Assembly (NCBI GenBank): GCA_002305765.1 | Contig: DBQU01000080.1 | Span: 1 to 30,665 of the forward strand | From: Deltaproteobacteria bacterium UBA1386 | GTDB taxonomy: Bacteria; Desulfobacterota; Syntrophorhabdia; Syntrophorhabdales; Syntrophorhabdaceae | DNA: 30,665 nt | Direction of reading: 5' to 3' | In this document: positions 15,721-22,818 of the stretch, in pieces | Numbering within the stretch: position 1 is the first letter of the stretch | Layout: every line of letters begins with the position of its first letter | Position numbers and translations under genes: made by a program | Notes under the pieces: model-generated | Database searches by the model: none | Seen by the model: the letters and a program-made list of their open reading frames with translations, nothing else | Told to the model about the DNA's origin: nothing

Positions 15721-15888
15721 TTACTTTTGATGGGAAACTTTCGCTCTTGTGATACCCGCGATGTTGATCTCCCTTACAAGAAGATCCTCCGAAATCTCGA
15801 GGATGGCACTGGCCTCTTTCAAATTCCAATGTGTCTTTTCGAGCACTTTGCAGATGTGCTCCTTTCGTATCTCCTGCAGCGTCTTCAT
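15721..15888 (-). CDS. Stand-alone Fis-type (HTH_8) mini-protein
   Basis: This 55-residue protein consists of one Fis/NtrC-type helix-turn-helix and nothing else. Its line MKTLQEIRKEHICKVLEKTHWNLKEASAILEI parallels the tail of the NtrC gene just upstream (TTLQDVEKVHILKVLQHTGWHFGKTCGILGI). The recognition helix differs (SEDLLVREIN against SRPTLRQKLKEY), so it probably has other DNA specificity or none. It lies 29 bases after the NtrC stop on the same strand and ends about 230 bases upstream of livK. No SD is evident before ATG 15888; GTG 15900 (VTPSMKTL) is an alternative. It may be a partner or modulator at enhancer sites. Confidence 0.72.
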   Translation of the reverse strand: MKTLQEIRKEHICKVLEKTHWNLKEASAILEISEDLLVREINIAGITRAKVSHQK

Positions 15889-15907
15889 TGAAGGGGTCAC
15901 GGAAATG

Positions 15908-15921
15908 CTAATTGCAATTAG
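15908..15921. promoter_or_regulatory. 14-bp perfect palindrome over the NtrC stop codon
   Basis: CTAATTGCAATTAG is self-complementary over 14 bases, overlaps the TAA of the NtrC gene and precedes the mini-Fis gene by about 20 bases. It has no loop or T-run, so it is more likely a protein-binding site than a terminator. Confidence 0.35.
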
Positions 15922-17309
15922 GGTGCCAGCGATGATCGGGAGTGATCGGGAGGAAGGGTTATGTCGTACTCCTTCAATTTCTGCCTGAGCGTGGGCCGCG
16001 ATATGCCGAGGATGCCGCAGGTCTTGCCGAAATGCCACCCGGTGTGCTGCAGGACCTTGAGGATGTGGACCTTCTCCACGTCCTGCAGGGTCGTCATGGC
16101 AGTCGGCGCGTCCCTCCCGTCCTCTTCGACGGCATCGGTCTTTTCAAGGAGGGTCACGATGAACTCATCGAGGATCACCTCGCCGGGAGTGGAGATCACG
16201 CCCCTCGTGAGGACATTCTCCAGTTCACGGACGTTGCCGGGCCAGTGATATTCGAGAAGCCTCTCCATGGCCCTTCCCTCCACCCTCTTGATGCTGTGGT
16301 GCAGATCGGCATTGATCTTTTTGAGCAGGTATTGTATGAGCAGCGGTATGTCGGAGCGCCGGTCCCGAAGCGGGGGCACCCTGATCATGGCCACACTCAG
16401 CCTGTAGAAAAGGTCTTCCCTGAAATGCCCTTCCCGCACCATCTGCCAGAGGTCCCTGTTCGTGGCCGCTATGACCCGCGCGTTGGACTTGAGGCTCCTC
16501 TCACCCCCGACGTGCTCGAACTCCTTCTCCTGCAGGAAGCGGAGCAGTTTGGCCTGCAGTTCGAAGGGTATCTCGCTCACCTCGTCGAGGAAGATGGTGC
16601 CCTCTCCTGCCAGCTCGAACTTTCCCTTCTTTGTCGCGATGGCACCCGTGAAAGAGCCCTTCTCGTGCCCGAAGAGTTCGCTTTCAAGCAGGGTCCCCAC
16701 GATGGAGGAACAGTTGATCCCGATGAAAGGGGCGTCCTTCGACGGGCTGTGATAGTGGATGGCCCGTGCTATCATCTCCTTGCCCGTTCCCGTTTCTCCC
16801 TCTACCAGGACCGTCACCTTGTTCTCCGACAGTATCCCGATCGCCTTGAATATCTCTTTCATCTCCCGGCTTTTTCCGATGATCTTCCCTTTTTCGTAAA
16901 TGAGGGAAGGATCGAGAGATATGGCGTTCGCGGCCGGCCCGGGGGCTCCGGCACGCGCCGCGCGCTCGACGGCACTCTCCAGCTCCTCGATATCGATGGG
17001 TTTCGGGATGTACTCGCAGGCGCCGAACTTCATCGCCTTGATCGTTGTGTCCATGTCGTGAAAGGCGGTTATTATGATGACGTTGCTCTTTCTCGTGGTC
17101 TCCCGGAATTCCTTCAGCACCTCGAGGCCGTCCTTGTCGGGGAGACGGATATCGAGAACGATCACGTCCGGCTTGAAGGAGCCATTCTTCTCGATCGCCT
17201 CGGCGGCCGTCATGGCACAGGCGACATTGTAGCCCTTCTCGCTGAGGAACATCTCAAGGGATTCCAGAAGCGACTTCTCATCGTCAACGATGAGTATCTT
17301 TTTTCTCAT
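15918..17309 (-). CDS. NtrC-family sigma-54-dependent response regulator
   Basis: This 463-residue three-domain activator begins with a receiver domain (1-115) with D9/D10, phospho-acceptor D53 and K103. The AAA+ domain (about 142-370) has Walker A GETGTGKE (171-178), the sigma-54 contact loop GSFTGA (218-223, a common variant of GAFTGA), Walker B GTIFLDEV (237-244) and the WPGNVRELEN segment. A Fis-type HTH closes the protein (about 405-450). When phosphorylated it should drive sigma-54 promoters; the nearest one is that of livK. ATG 17309 lies inside the kinase gene (26-base overlap) with GGAGG 8 bases upstream, so the pair is coupled. Confidence 0.95.
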   Translation of the reverse strand: MRKKILIVDDEKSLLESLEMFLSEKGYNVACAMTAAEAIEKNGSFKPDVIVLDIRLPDKDGLEVLKEFRETTRKSNVIIITAFHDMDTTIKAMKFGACEYIPKPIDIEELESAVERAARAGAPGPAANAISLDPSLIYEKGKIIGKSREMKEIFKAIGILSENKVTVLVEGETGTGKEMIARAIHYHSPSKDAPFIGINCSSIVGTLLESELFGHEKGSFTGAIATKKGKFELAGEGTIFLDEVSEIPFELQAKLLRFLQEKEFEHVGGERSLKSNARVIAATNRDLWQMVREGHFREDLFYRLSVAMIRVPPLRDRRSDIPLLIQYLLKKINADLHHSIKRVEGRAMERLLEYHWPGNVRELENVLTRGVISTPGEVILDEFIVTLLEKTDAVEEDGRDAPTAMTTLQDVEKVHILKVLQHTGWHFGKTCGILGISRPTLRQKLKEYDITLPPDHSRSSLAP

Positions 17310-18825
17310 TGTTCCGCCTCCTGACGGGTACCGTCATGGAGAGATGAACGCCCCCCGTTCGTTTCGTGGTGATGCCTACCGTTCCCCCGTGCGCCTCGAT
17401 GACCTTCTTCACATTCCACAGGCCCAACCCCGTACCCTTCTTCTTGTTGCTGAAGAAAGGGTCGAAGACATAGGGAAGGTCTCCATCCGCTATACCCGGC
17501 CCGTTGTCATCGACATCTATGCTGACGAACCTGCCGTTCCCGGCGGCATACTTCGTCCTTATCCCGATCTTTCCCCCCTCGGGAAGCACGTCGATGGAGT
17601 TCTGCAGGACATTGATGACGGCCTGCTCGATCTTGTCGCGGTCTATGAATATCCTCGGGGTCTCCCTCGAGAACGATGTGCGCACTTCTATGCCCTTTTC
17701 CTGGAACCTTACCGTCATCATCTCGAGGCAGGAGAGGATGATGGACCTGATCGATGCCGGCTTAAGGTCCAGCCTGAGGGGTTTCGCGAAATCCAGCATC
17801 TCCGTGAGGATCCTCTCGAGGCGGGATATCTCCTCCGTCATGATCTCCATCCGCCGCTTGTCGTTCCCCTTGAACTCGATCTTCTTGAGGAGTATCTGGA
17901 TGTTCATCTTGACGGAAGACAGGGGGTTGCGGATCTCGTGGGCGAGAGAGGTCGTGAGCTGTCCGATGTGGGCAAGACTCTCCGATTCCCGGACCTTCTT
18001 CTCCATTTCGACCCGTTCCGTTATGTCCCTGCAAATGCCGACGGCCGCCTTCTCCCCCCGGTAGATGATGAGCTTGACCTTGTTCTCGGTGGGGAGAGAA
18101 CGTCCATCCCGGGTGCGGCGGAAATACATGTAGAGGTCCTGGGCGGCCCCCCTCTCCACCCGGGTCTCGTAGATCTTCCTCACCTCGCTGCGGGACTCGG
18201 GCGCGATGAAATCAAGGTAGGGCCTGCCGACGACCTCGGCCACGGTGTAATCGTGGAGATCGCAAAAGGCCTTGTTGGCGAAGACTATCGTCCCGTTCTG
18301 GTTGACGAAATACCCGTCGTTTATGTCCTCCACGAGCACCCGGTACTGCGCCTCCGATTCGGCAAGCTCGCTGGTCCTTTCCTCCACCTGCTTCTTCAGG
18401 TCCCGGGCGTGGTCCCTGATCTGCTTTTCATGGAGCTGTTGAAAATAGTCGCTGAACCGTGTGATCGTGTAGTAGAGGCATTCGTTGACACGCTCCAGGG
18501 CGTTCTGCAGTTCACGACCTTTCAGCTTGCTGGTCAGGACAGGCGTAACGAGCTTCCTGAACATCTCGTACGCGCCCTGAACCTCGGACAGCGTGAACCC
18601 GCCAAGGAGCCGTAACCTCGTGATCCACCGGATATGACAATCGATCATCCGGTAGTCGTGATCGACGAGCACCGCGTAACTCGCGTCATAGGCCGCCGCG
18701 CAGGTGATCTTCAGCTCGTCCGAAGGCCGCGGGGCATAATGAGGGCCCATCTCCGCATGAAGACGATCGACCCACTCGGCCACGGCCTCATCCCTGTAGC
18801 TCCTAAGAATATCGGCGACATGCAT
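17284..18825 (-). CDS. Soluble PAS-domain sensor histidine kinase
   Basis: This 513-residue kinase pairs with the NtrC-type regulator it overlaps. The N-terminal 130 residues are helical and resemble RsbRD-type sensor domains (IL..YRDEAVAEWVDRL). A short coiled coil (130-158) leads to a PAS domain (about 157-275). The HisKA H-box SLAHEIRNPLSS carries the phospho-acceptor His296, and the HATPase domain has N-box QAVINVLQNSID, G1 DDNGPGI and G2 GTGLGL. No membrane segment is present, so it senses a cytoplasmic signal, perhaps a CoA ester or redox state (inference). The start is ATG 18825, where the sensor-domain pattern begins; no clear SD is visible. Confidence 0.93.
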   Translation of the reverse strand: MHVADILRSYRDEAVAEWVDRLHAEMGPHYAPRPSDELKITCAAAYDASYAVLVDHDYRMIDCHIRWITRLRLLGGFTLSEVQGAYEMFRKLVTPVLTSKLKGRELQNALERVNECLYYTITRFSDYFQQLHEKQIRDHARDLKKQVEERTSELAESEAQYRVLVEDINDGYFVNQNGTIVFANKAFCDLHDYTVAEVVGRPYLDFIAPESRSEVRKIYETRVERGAAQDLYMYFRRTRDGRSLPTENKVKLIIYRGEKAAVGICRDITERVEMEKKVRESESLAHIGQLTTSLAHEIRNPLSSVKMNIQILLKKIEFKGNDKRRMEIMTEEISRLERILTEMLDFAKPLRLDLKPASIRSIILSCLEMMTVRFQEKGIEVRTSFSRETPRIFIDRDKIEQAVINVLQNSIDVLPEGGKIGIRTKYAAGNGRFVSIDVDDNGPGIADGDLPYVFDPFFSNKKKGTGLGLWNVKKVIEAHGGTVGITTKRTGGVHLSMTVPVRRRNNEKKDTHR

Positions 18826-18881
18826 TACATCAATTCTATGCGCAACCGAAAAAAAAGGTCAAGACCCCACCACGAAAGACG

Positions 18882-18917
18882 GCTTGATCCGCTTCAACCG
18901 TTTGAACCGCCTGAACG
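18882..18917. repeat. 9-bp tandem repeat GYYTGAACC type (4 units)
   Basis: Four adjacent 9-base units are GCTTGATCC, GCTTCAACC, GTTTGAACC and GCCTGAACG. They are the same family as 3382-3408. Confidence 0.65.
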
Positions 18918-19008
18918 TGAAAGAACGAAGGCCCAGCCCTGTCGTTACCTCTGACCGGGCCCGTGAATCCGCAAGTCAGACATGCCAACCTTCACTCACC
19001 CTTATCTC

Positions 19009-19028
19009 ATTCCGGCGAAGGCCGGAAT
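19009..19028. repeat. Dispersed intergenic inverted repeat (ATTCCGGC-N4-GCCGGAAT)
   Basis: Perfect 8-bp arms flank a GAAG loop and are followed by CCAGG. The form matches the widespread proteobacterial intergenic repeat ATTCC-S-GAA-S-GGAATCCAG (dRS3-like), probably a small non-autonomous mobile or REP-type element. Confidence 0.65.
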
Positions 19029-19169
19029 CCAGGAAAGGTGATGAGACAGAGAAACTGTTCCGGACCATGACTTGACTCCACGTAAATAATGAGACGCGAA
19101 AATCTTCCTGTTCCCGCCCAGAATAAAGGTCGGCAAACAACGCCTGTTTCGTACCCGTGGGACCAAGGG

Positions 19170-19391
19170 TCAGTATCCTGGCATGAGCACTTTGAGGAGA
19201 TGGGCGTGGTCGGGGAGATGGAGGTCCGCTTTCAAGGACGTGTTTCGGTAAGCGGCAAAGGGTGTGCCTGCCCGGGCCGCGGTCTCGCGGTCAACGTCCG
19301 AGTCACCCACGTAGAGGGCCTCGCCGGGCTCGAGCCTCAGGCGCTCCAGTATGATGGAGACGCATTGGGGATCAGGCTTGTCAAAGAAACA
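19170..19391 (-). pseudogene. HAD-superfamily phosphatase remnant (C-terminal third only)
   Basis: The minus-strand frame encodes FDKPDPQCVSIILERLRL followed by EPGEALYVGDSDVDRETAARAG and a natural C-terminus ending at a stop at 19170. KPDP and the YVGDSxxD motif are the third and fourth HAD motifs of Gph-like phosphoglycolate phosphatases. The first two thirds, including the catalytic DxD, are absent: the frame stays open upstream, but there it runs through the repeat and the ilvB leader in a sequence without HAD character. It is a decayed, non-functional fragment. Confidence 0.7.
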
Positions 19392-19422
19392 TCCTCTGCG
19401 GCCCGCCCTCTCTTTGTCTCTA

Positions 19423-19446
19423 CCTTTGAACTCTTGAACCCTTGAA
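19423..19446. repeat. 8-bp tandem repeat CYYTTGAA type (3 units)
   Basis: CCTTTGAA, CTCTTGAA and CCCTTGAA run head to tail, ending 12 bases before the ilvB leader -35 box. The middle unit is identical to the repeat unit at 4477-4508. Confidence 0.7.
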
Positions 19447-19458
19447 CCTTTTTCTTTG

Positions 19459-19487
19459 TTGACTTCAACCCCTTCGGACTGTAAACT
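19459..19487 (+). promoter_or_regulatory. Sigma-70-type promoter of the ilvB leader
   Basis: The -35 box TTGACT (19459-19464) and -10 box TAAACT (19482-19487) are 17 bases apart. The predicted start is about 19494-19497, that is, at or just before the leader-peptide ATG, implying a leaderless mRNA. Confidence 0.65.
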
Positions 19488-19496
19488 GGGATTCTT

Positions 19497-19628
19497 ATGA
19501 GCAGTGGATCGATTCAGGAAATCCTCGGAACGAAACTCAACACATTCACGCATAACACCCTTGCGCTCGTCGTAGTCGTGGTCGTCGTAATTATGGTGCA
19601 GGTCTTTGCACCGACGGGTCCAGGGTAG
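19497..19628 (+). CDS. Val-rich leader peptide of the ilvB attenuator
   Basis: This 43-codon open frame between a promoter and a strong terminator carries seven consecutive Val codons (19569-19589), preceded by Leu-Ala-Leu and followed by Ile-Met-Val-Gln-Val. This is the hallmark of a branched-chain amino acid attenuator; E. coli IvbL, which controls ilvBN, is likewise Val-rich, though its sequence is unrelated. No SD precedes the ATG, which fits leaderless translation from the promoter predicted 10 bases upstream. Stalling at the Val codons would leave 19608-19618 free to form the antiterminator, while a ribosome reaching the stop at 19626-19628 would cover it. A small membrane protein is the alternative reading, because the Val run is hydrophobic. 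Confidence 0.72.
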   Translation: MSSGSIQEILGTKLNTFTHNTLALVVVVVVVIMVQVFAPTGPG

Positions 19629-19665
19629 ATCCCTGTAAAGGAGATACTCGAGCCCCCGGCGGTGC
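19608..19665 (+). promoter_or_regulatory. Predicted antiterminator pairing of the ilvB attenuator
   Basis: GCACCGACGGG (19608-19618) can pair with CCCGGCGGTGC (19655-19665) in ten of eleven positions, the exception being an A-G mismatch. The second segment is the 5' arm and loop start of the terminator, so the two structures exclude each other. A small CAGGG/CCCTG hairpin (19621-19625 with 19631-19635) surrounds the leader stop codon. Confidence 0.65.
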
Positions 19666-19685
19666 GGACCGCCGGGGGCTTTTTT
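19651..19685 (+). terminator. Rho-independent terminator (attenuator) before ilvB
   Basis: A perfect 13-bp stem pairs AGCCCCCGGCGGT (19651-19663) with its complement at 19668-19680 around the loop GCGG, followed by a run of six T (19680-19685). It lies between the leader stop and the ilvB SD, so it must be read through for ilvB expression. Confidence 0.92.
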
Positions 19686-19708
19686 ATTCCACTTGAAAGG
19701 AGTGCAGG

Positions 19709-21382
19709 ATGAGACGAAACGGAGCTGGCTTGATCGTTGAAGCATTGGAGAGGGAGGGTGTCGGCATTGTCGCCGGGATTCCCGGGGGAGCGAACCTTCC
19801 CATATATGACGCCCTTCATCGGAGCGGCATCCGCCACATCCTGGCGCGCCACGAGCAGGGGGCCGGCTTCATAGCCCAGGGTATGGCGCGCTCGACGGGG
19901 ACGCCCGGCGTGTGCCTTGCCACGTCGGGGCCGGGGGTGACGAATCTTATCACCGCGATCGCCGACGCGAAGCTGGACTCAGTCCCCCTTGTCGCCATTA
20001 CCGGTCAGGTCCCCTCCTCCATGATCGGGACCGATGCCTTCCAGGAGGTCGATACCTACGGGATGACCATCAATATAACGAAGCACAACTACCTCGTGAA
20101 GGATGCCGCCCGGTTGCCCGGGATCATCAGCGAGGCCTTCCACCTTGCCCGCACCGGTCGGCCCGGGCCCGTGCTCATCGATGTACCGAAAGATGTCCAG
20201 CTGCAGGACGTCGAAGTTGGAGCGTGGCCCGAATTCCCCCGCCGGCACGGCAATCCCGCCATGAATACCGGCACGGCGGAAGAGATCGCACGCAAGATAA
20301 ACCATGCGAAGAGGCCGCTCATATACGCGGGTGGCGGAATAACCGCCGCCGGGGCCACCGATTCCCTTCGCCGTCTTGCGCGCCGGAACTCGATCCCCGT
20401 GACGCTGACGCTCATGGGACTGGGAGCGATGAGCCCCGACGACCCCCTGTACACCGGCATGGTCGGCATGCACGGAACGCCCTGCACGAACTACGTGCTT
20501 GACGAGATCGATCTTCTCATAGCCCTCGGGGTCCGCTTCGACGACAGGGCCGTCGGCAAGGTCAACGAGTTCTGTCCCCAGGCGTCCATCATCCATATAG
20601 ACATCGACGCGTCGGAGATAGACAAGATCAAACGCTCCAGCATCTCCGTCGTGGCCGACGTGAAAGACGCCCTCGACGTGATACTCCCCATGGTGGAGGA
20701 GGATGACCGGAGGACATGGATGGAGAGGATCGAGGCCATCAGGAGGGAACACCCCCTCTTCCCGGCCGTCTCCGCCGACCTGATGCATCCCCTGAACGTC
20801 ATAAGACGGATCGGTGCCGCCGCGGCCGCCGACGCCATCGTCACGACCGACGTCGGGCAACACCAGATGTGGGTCGCTCAAGGCTATCCCTTTCACTCCC
20901 CCAGGACACTCCTCACGTCGGGAGGACTCGGGACGATGGGCTTCGGCCTCCCCGCGGCGATCGGCGCATCGCTGGCGAACCCCGGCAGGCAGGTCATCTG
21001 CATCAGCGGGGATGGTTCCATACAGATGAACATTCAAGAGATGGCAACCCTTGCCGAACTCGACCTCGACGTGGCCGTCATCATCATGAACAACCAGCAT
21101 TTGGGGCTCGTCAGACAGCAGCAGGAACTGTTCTTCAACGGAAACTACATCGCGTCCCGTTTCGATTCGAAGCTGGACTTCGCCGCTATAGGCCGTCAGT
21201 TCGGCATCCGGGGCATCAATCTCGAGGACGCCATGGATCCTTCGGGATCCCTCGAGTCCGCGCTGAAAGAGAGAGGACCCCGCGTCATCGACGTTCCGAT
21301 CCATTACGGCGAGAACGTCTTTCCCATGGTCCCACCGGGAGCCGCGAACAGAGAAATGATCAAGGGCCGACGGGCAATGTGA
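19709..21382 (+). CDS. ilvB: Acetolactate synthase large (catalytic) subunit
   Basis: This 557-residue ThDP-dependent enzyme condenses two pyruvates (or pyruvate with 2-oxobutyrate) in Val/Leu/Ile synthesis, in the cytoplasm. The ThDP N-terminal domain has the catalytic Glu in RHEQGAGFIAQG (E49) and GPGVTNL. The central domain is at about 190-330. The pyrophosphate-binding motif begins GDGS (434-437) and ends with NN (461-462). The C-terminus NVFPMVPPGAA is typical of acetolactate synthases. AAGGAG 7 bases before ATG 19709 supports the start. The Val7 attenuator upstream independently supports this role over other ThDP enzymes. No small regulatory subunit (ilvN/ilvH) or ilvC is adjacent; the next gene is convergent. 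Confidence 0.93.
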   Translation: MRRNGAGLIVEALEREGVGIVAGIPGGANLPIYDALHRSGIRHILARHEQGAGFIAQGMARSTGTPGVCLATSGPGVTNLITAIADAKLDSVPLVAITGQVPSSMIGTDAFQEVDTYGMTINITKHNYLVKDAARLPGIISEAFHLARTGRPGPVLIDVPKDVQLQDVEVGAWPEFPRRHGNPAMNTGTAEEIARKINHAKRPLIYAGGGITAAGATDSLRRLARRNSIPVTLTLMGLGAMSPDDPLYTGMVGMHGTPCTNYVLDEIDLLIALGVRFDDRAVGKVNEFCPQASIIHIDIDASEIDKIKRSSISVVADVKDALDVILPMVEEDDRRTWMERIEAIRREHPLFPAVSADLMHPLNVIRRIGAAAAADAIVTTDVGQHQMWVAQGYPFHSPRTLLTSGGLGTMGFGLPAAIGASLANPGRQVICISGDGSIQMNIQEMATLAELDLDVAVIIMNNQHLGLVRQQQELFFNGNYIASRFDSKLDFAAIGRQFGIRGINLEDAMDPSGSLESALKERGPRVIDVPIHYGENVFPMVPPGAANREMIKGRRAM

Positions 21383-21401
21383 GACGGGTTGGGACGGGGG
21401 T

Positions 21402-22586
21402 TTAATCGAGGTCTTTGAGGCGAAAGATCAGGCCGCTCGACAGCGTGACGAGCACGCCGAGGATGACGATGCCGAGCCTGAAGCTGCTGAGGTCTCCCGA
21501 GACTCCCAGCAGGTAGGGTATGATGCCGCTGCCGAAGACCATGCACACGGCAAGGATCATCCCCGTGGCAAGCCCTCTCATCTCGCGGTTGAATATCTTC
21601 GCGATCGCCACGAGCCCGACGGGGAAGAAACCGGTTATGAACACTGCCTGAACGAAGAGGACTATCCCTGTCAGCCTCACGGAAGCGAGACCCATCAAGA
21701 TGGTGAATACGCCCGCGATGGCCATCATCGGAAACATGATCTTCCTCAAGCTGAACCTGTCGACAAGAAACCCGCAGGAGATCGCCACACCGACGGATCC
21801 GAGACGGGATATGCCCAGAATGGTATTGGCGTAATCGATGCTCAACCGCAGTTCCTTCGTCAGATAGAGGGGTATGATGGAATAGATGCCGAGGTTCGCC
21901 CCCACTCCGAAGGTGAAAAGCCCGGTCATTATCCAGAGGGAACGCATGCGAAGGATATCACGAAACATCGCCCTGGGAGGGTTCTCGATCCTCACCTCGC
22001 CACAGGCGAAACAAAGAACGATGGAACAGGCAAGAAAGACGCAGGCGAAGACCACGAATATTCCGCGCCAGGGGACAAGGGCGAGCAGCGCGATGGCGAC
22101 AAATGGCGTGGTGAGGATGGAAATGGACGCCCCGGTATCATGTATGGCGATCGCCTTGCCCCAGTCCTTTTCGGCATAATACTCCGTGATCAGGGGAATG
22201 ACGGAGGGTATATAGATGCCGACGGCAAAACCGAGCACAAAGGCAAAAAGATAGAGGAGGAGGAAGGTGTGGACAAAAAGGACCAGGAATGTCGCAAGGC
22301 TCAAAAGCACCAGCGAAAAGATGATGGATTTCTTGTAGCCGAACCTGCCCGACAGGAAACCGGAGATGATCACTGAAACACCATACCCGATAGAGAGGAA
22401 AACGAAGATACCGCTCGCCCGGGCATGACTTACGAGGAACTCGTCCTCTATCACAGGCAGGATCGGGGAGAGCACTATCCTGACCGAGAAGTTGAGAAAC
22501 CAGAGCAGCCAGAGGAACATGAGGAAGAGCAGCGCCCTGCCCCAGAGATTGGAATATCGCCCCGCCACATATGAACTATACCCCAA
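21402..22586 (-). CDS. Major facilitator superfamily transporter
   Basis: This 394-residue inner-membrane secondary transporter has twelve hydrophobic segments. After a short N-terminus the first segment lies at about 18-38. The conserved MFS loop between segments 2 and 3 appears as GFLSGRFGYKKS, and its weak repeat in the second half as GFLVDRFSLRK. A central cytoplasmic loop (EVRIENPPRAMFRDILRMR) splits the two six-helix halves. The frame starts at TTG 22586; GTG 22568 (7th codon) is an equally plausible start, and neither has a clear SD. It converges on ilvB with a gap of 19 bases and no visible terminator. Nothing fixes the substrate; a metabolite exporter or carboxylate carrier is possible. 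Confidence 0.88.
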   Translation of the reverse strand: MGYSSYVAGRYSNLWGRALLFLMFLWLLWFLNFSVRIVLSPILPVIEDEFLVSHARASGIFVFLSIGYGVSVIISGFLSGRFGYKKSIIFSLVLLSLATFLVLFVHTFLLLYLFAFVLGFAVGIYIPSVIPLITEYYAEKDWGKAIAIHDTGASISILTTPFVAIALLALVPWRGIFVVFACVFLACSIVLCFACGEVRIENPPRAMFRDILRMRSLWIMTGLFTFGVGANLGIYSIIPLYLTKELRLSIDYANTILGISRLGSVGVAISCGFLVDRFSLRKIMFPMMAIAGVFTILMGLASVRLTGIVLFVQAVFITGFFPVGLVAIAKIFNREMRGLATGMILAVCMVFGSGIIPYLLGVSGDLSSFRLGIVILGVLVTLSSGLIFRLKDLD

Positions 22587-22818
22587 GCCGGGATTTTAGA
22601 AAACCAAAAAAGCAGCGAGCCGAAGCGACATTCACCCCGTTTTTCCGGCGCTTCACATATCACATCCTCCTTCTAGGGTATTCGGGAGGGACATCCCTGT
22701 GATATACTTTAAATTTACGGAGAGCCGATGTTATCGCGGCTCCCGACTACAGGCGGCTATCGCGCCAAAGAGAGCGCAACGGACAAATAGTGAGCAACAA
22801 GCCGAGGGAGCAACGACC

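Larger units (their letters stand above)
18826..19496. other. 671-bp gene-poor intergenic region with repeats and a gene remnant
   Basis: No intact gene is seen. From the kinase side it holds the 9-bp TTGAA-type repeat (18882-18917), a dispersed inverted repeat (19009-19028), a minus-strand HAD-phosphatase fragment (19170-19391), a further TTGAA repeat (19423-19446) and the ilvB leader promoter (19459-19487). Confidence 0.6.

Noticed and set aside
15908..15921. 14-bp palindrome as an intrinsic terminator
   Set aside because: There is no loop and no T-run, and it overlaps a stop codon inside an apparent operon.
19170..19745. A full-length minus-strand gene across the ilvB leader
   Set aside because: Only the last 75 residues look like protein (HAD); the rest reads through repeats, the promoter and the terminator.
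22699..22818. N-terminal 40-residue extension of the P-type ATPase
   Set aside because: It lacks an SD and family character; ATG 22819 has GGGAG at good spacing and begins the usual N-terminal domain.
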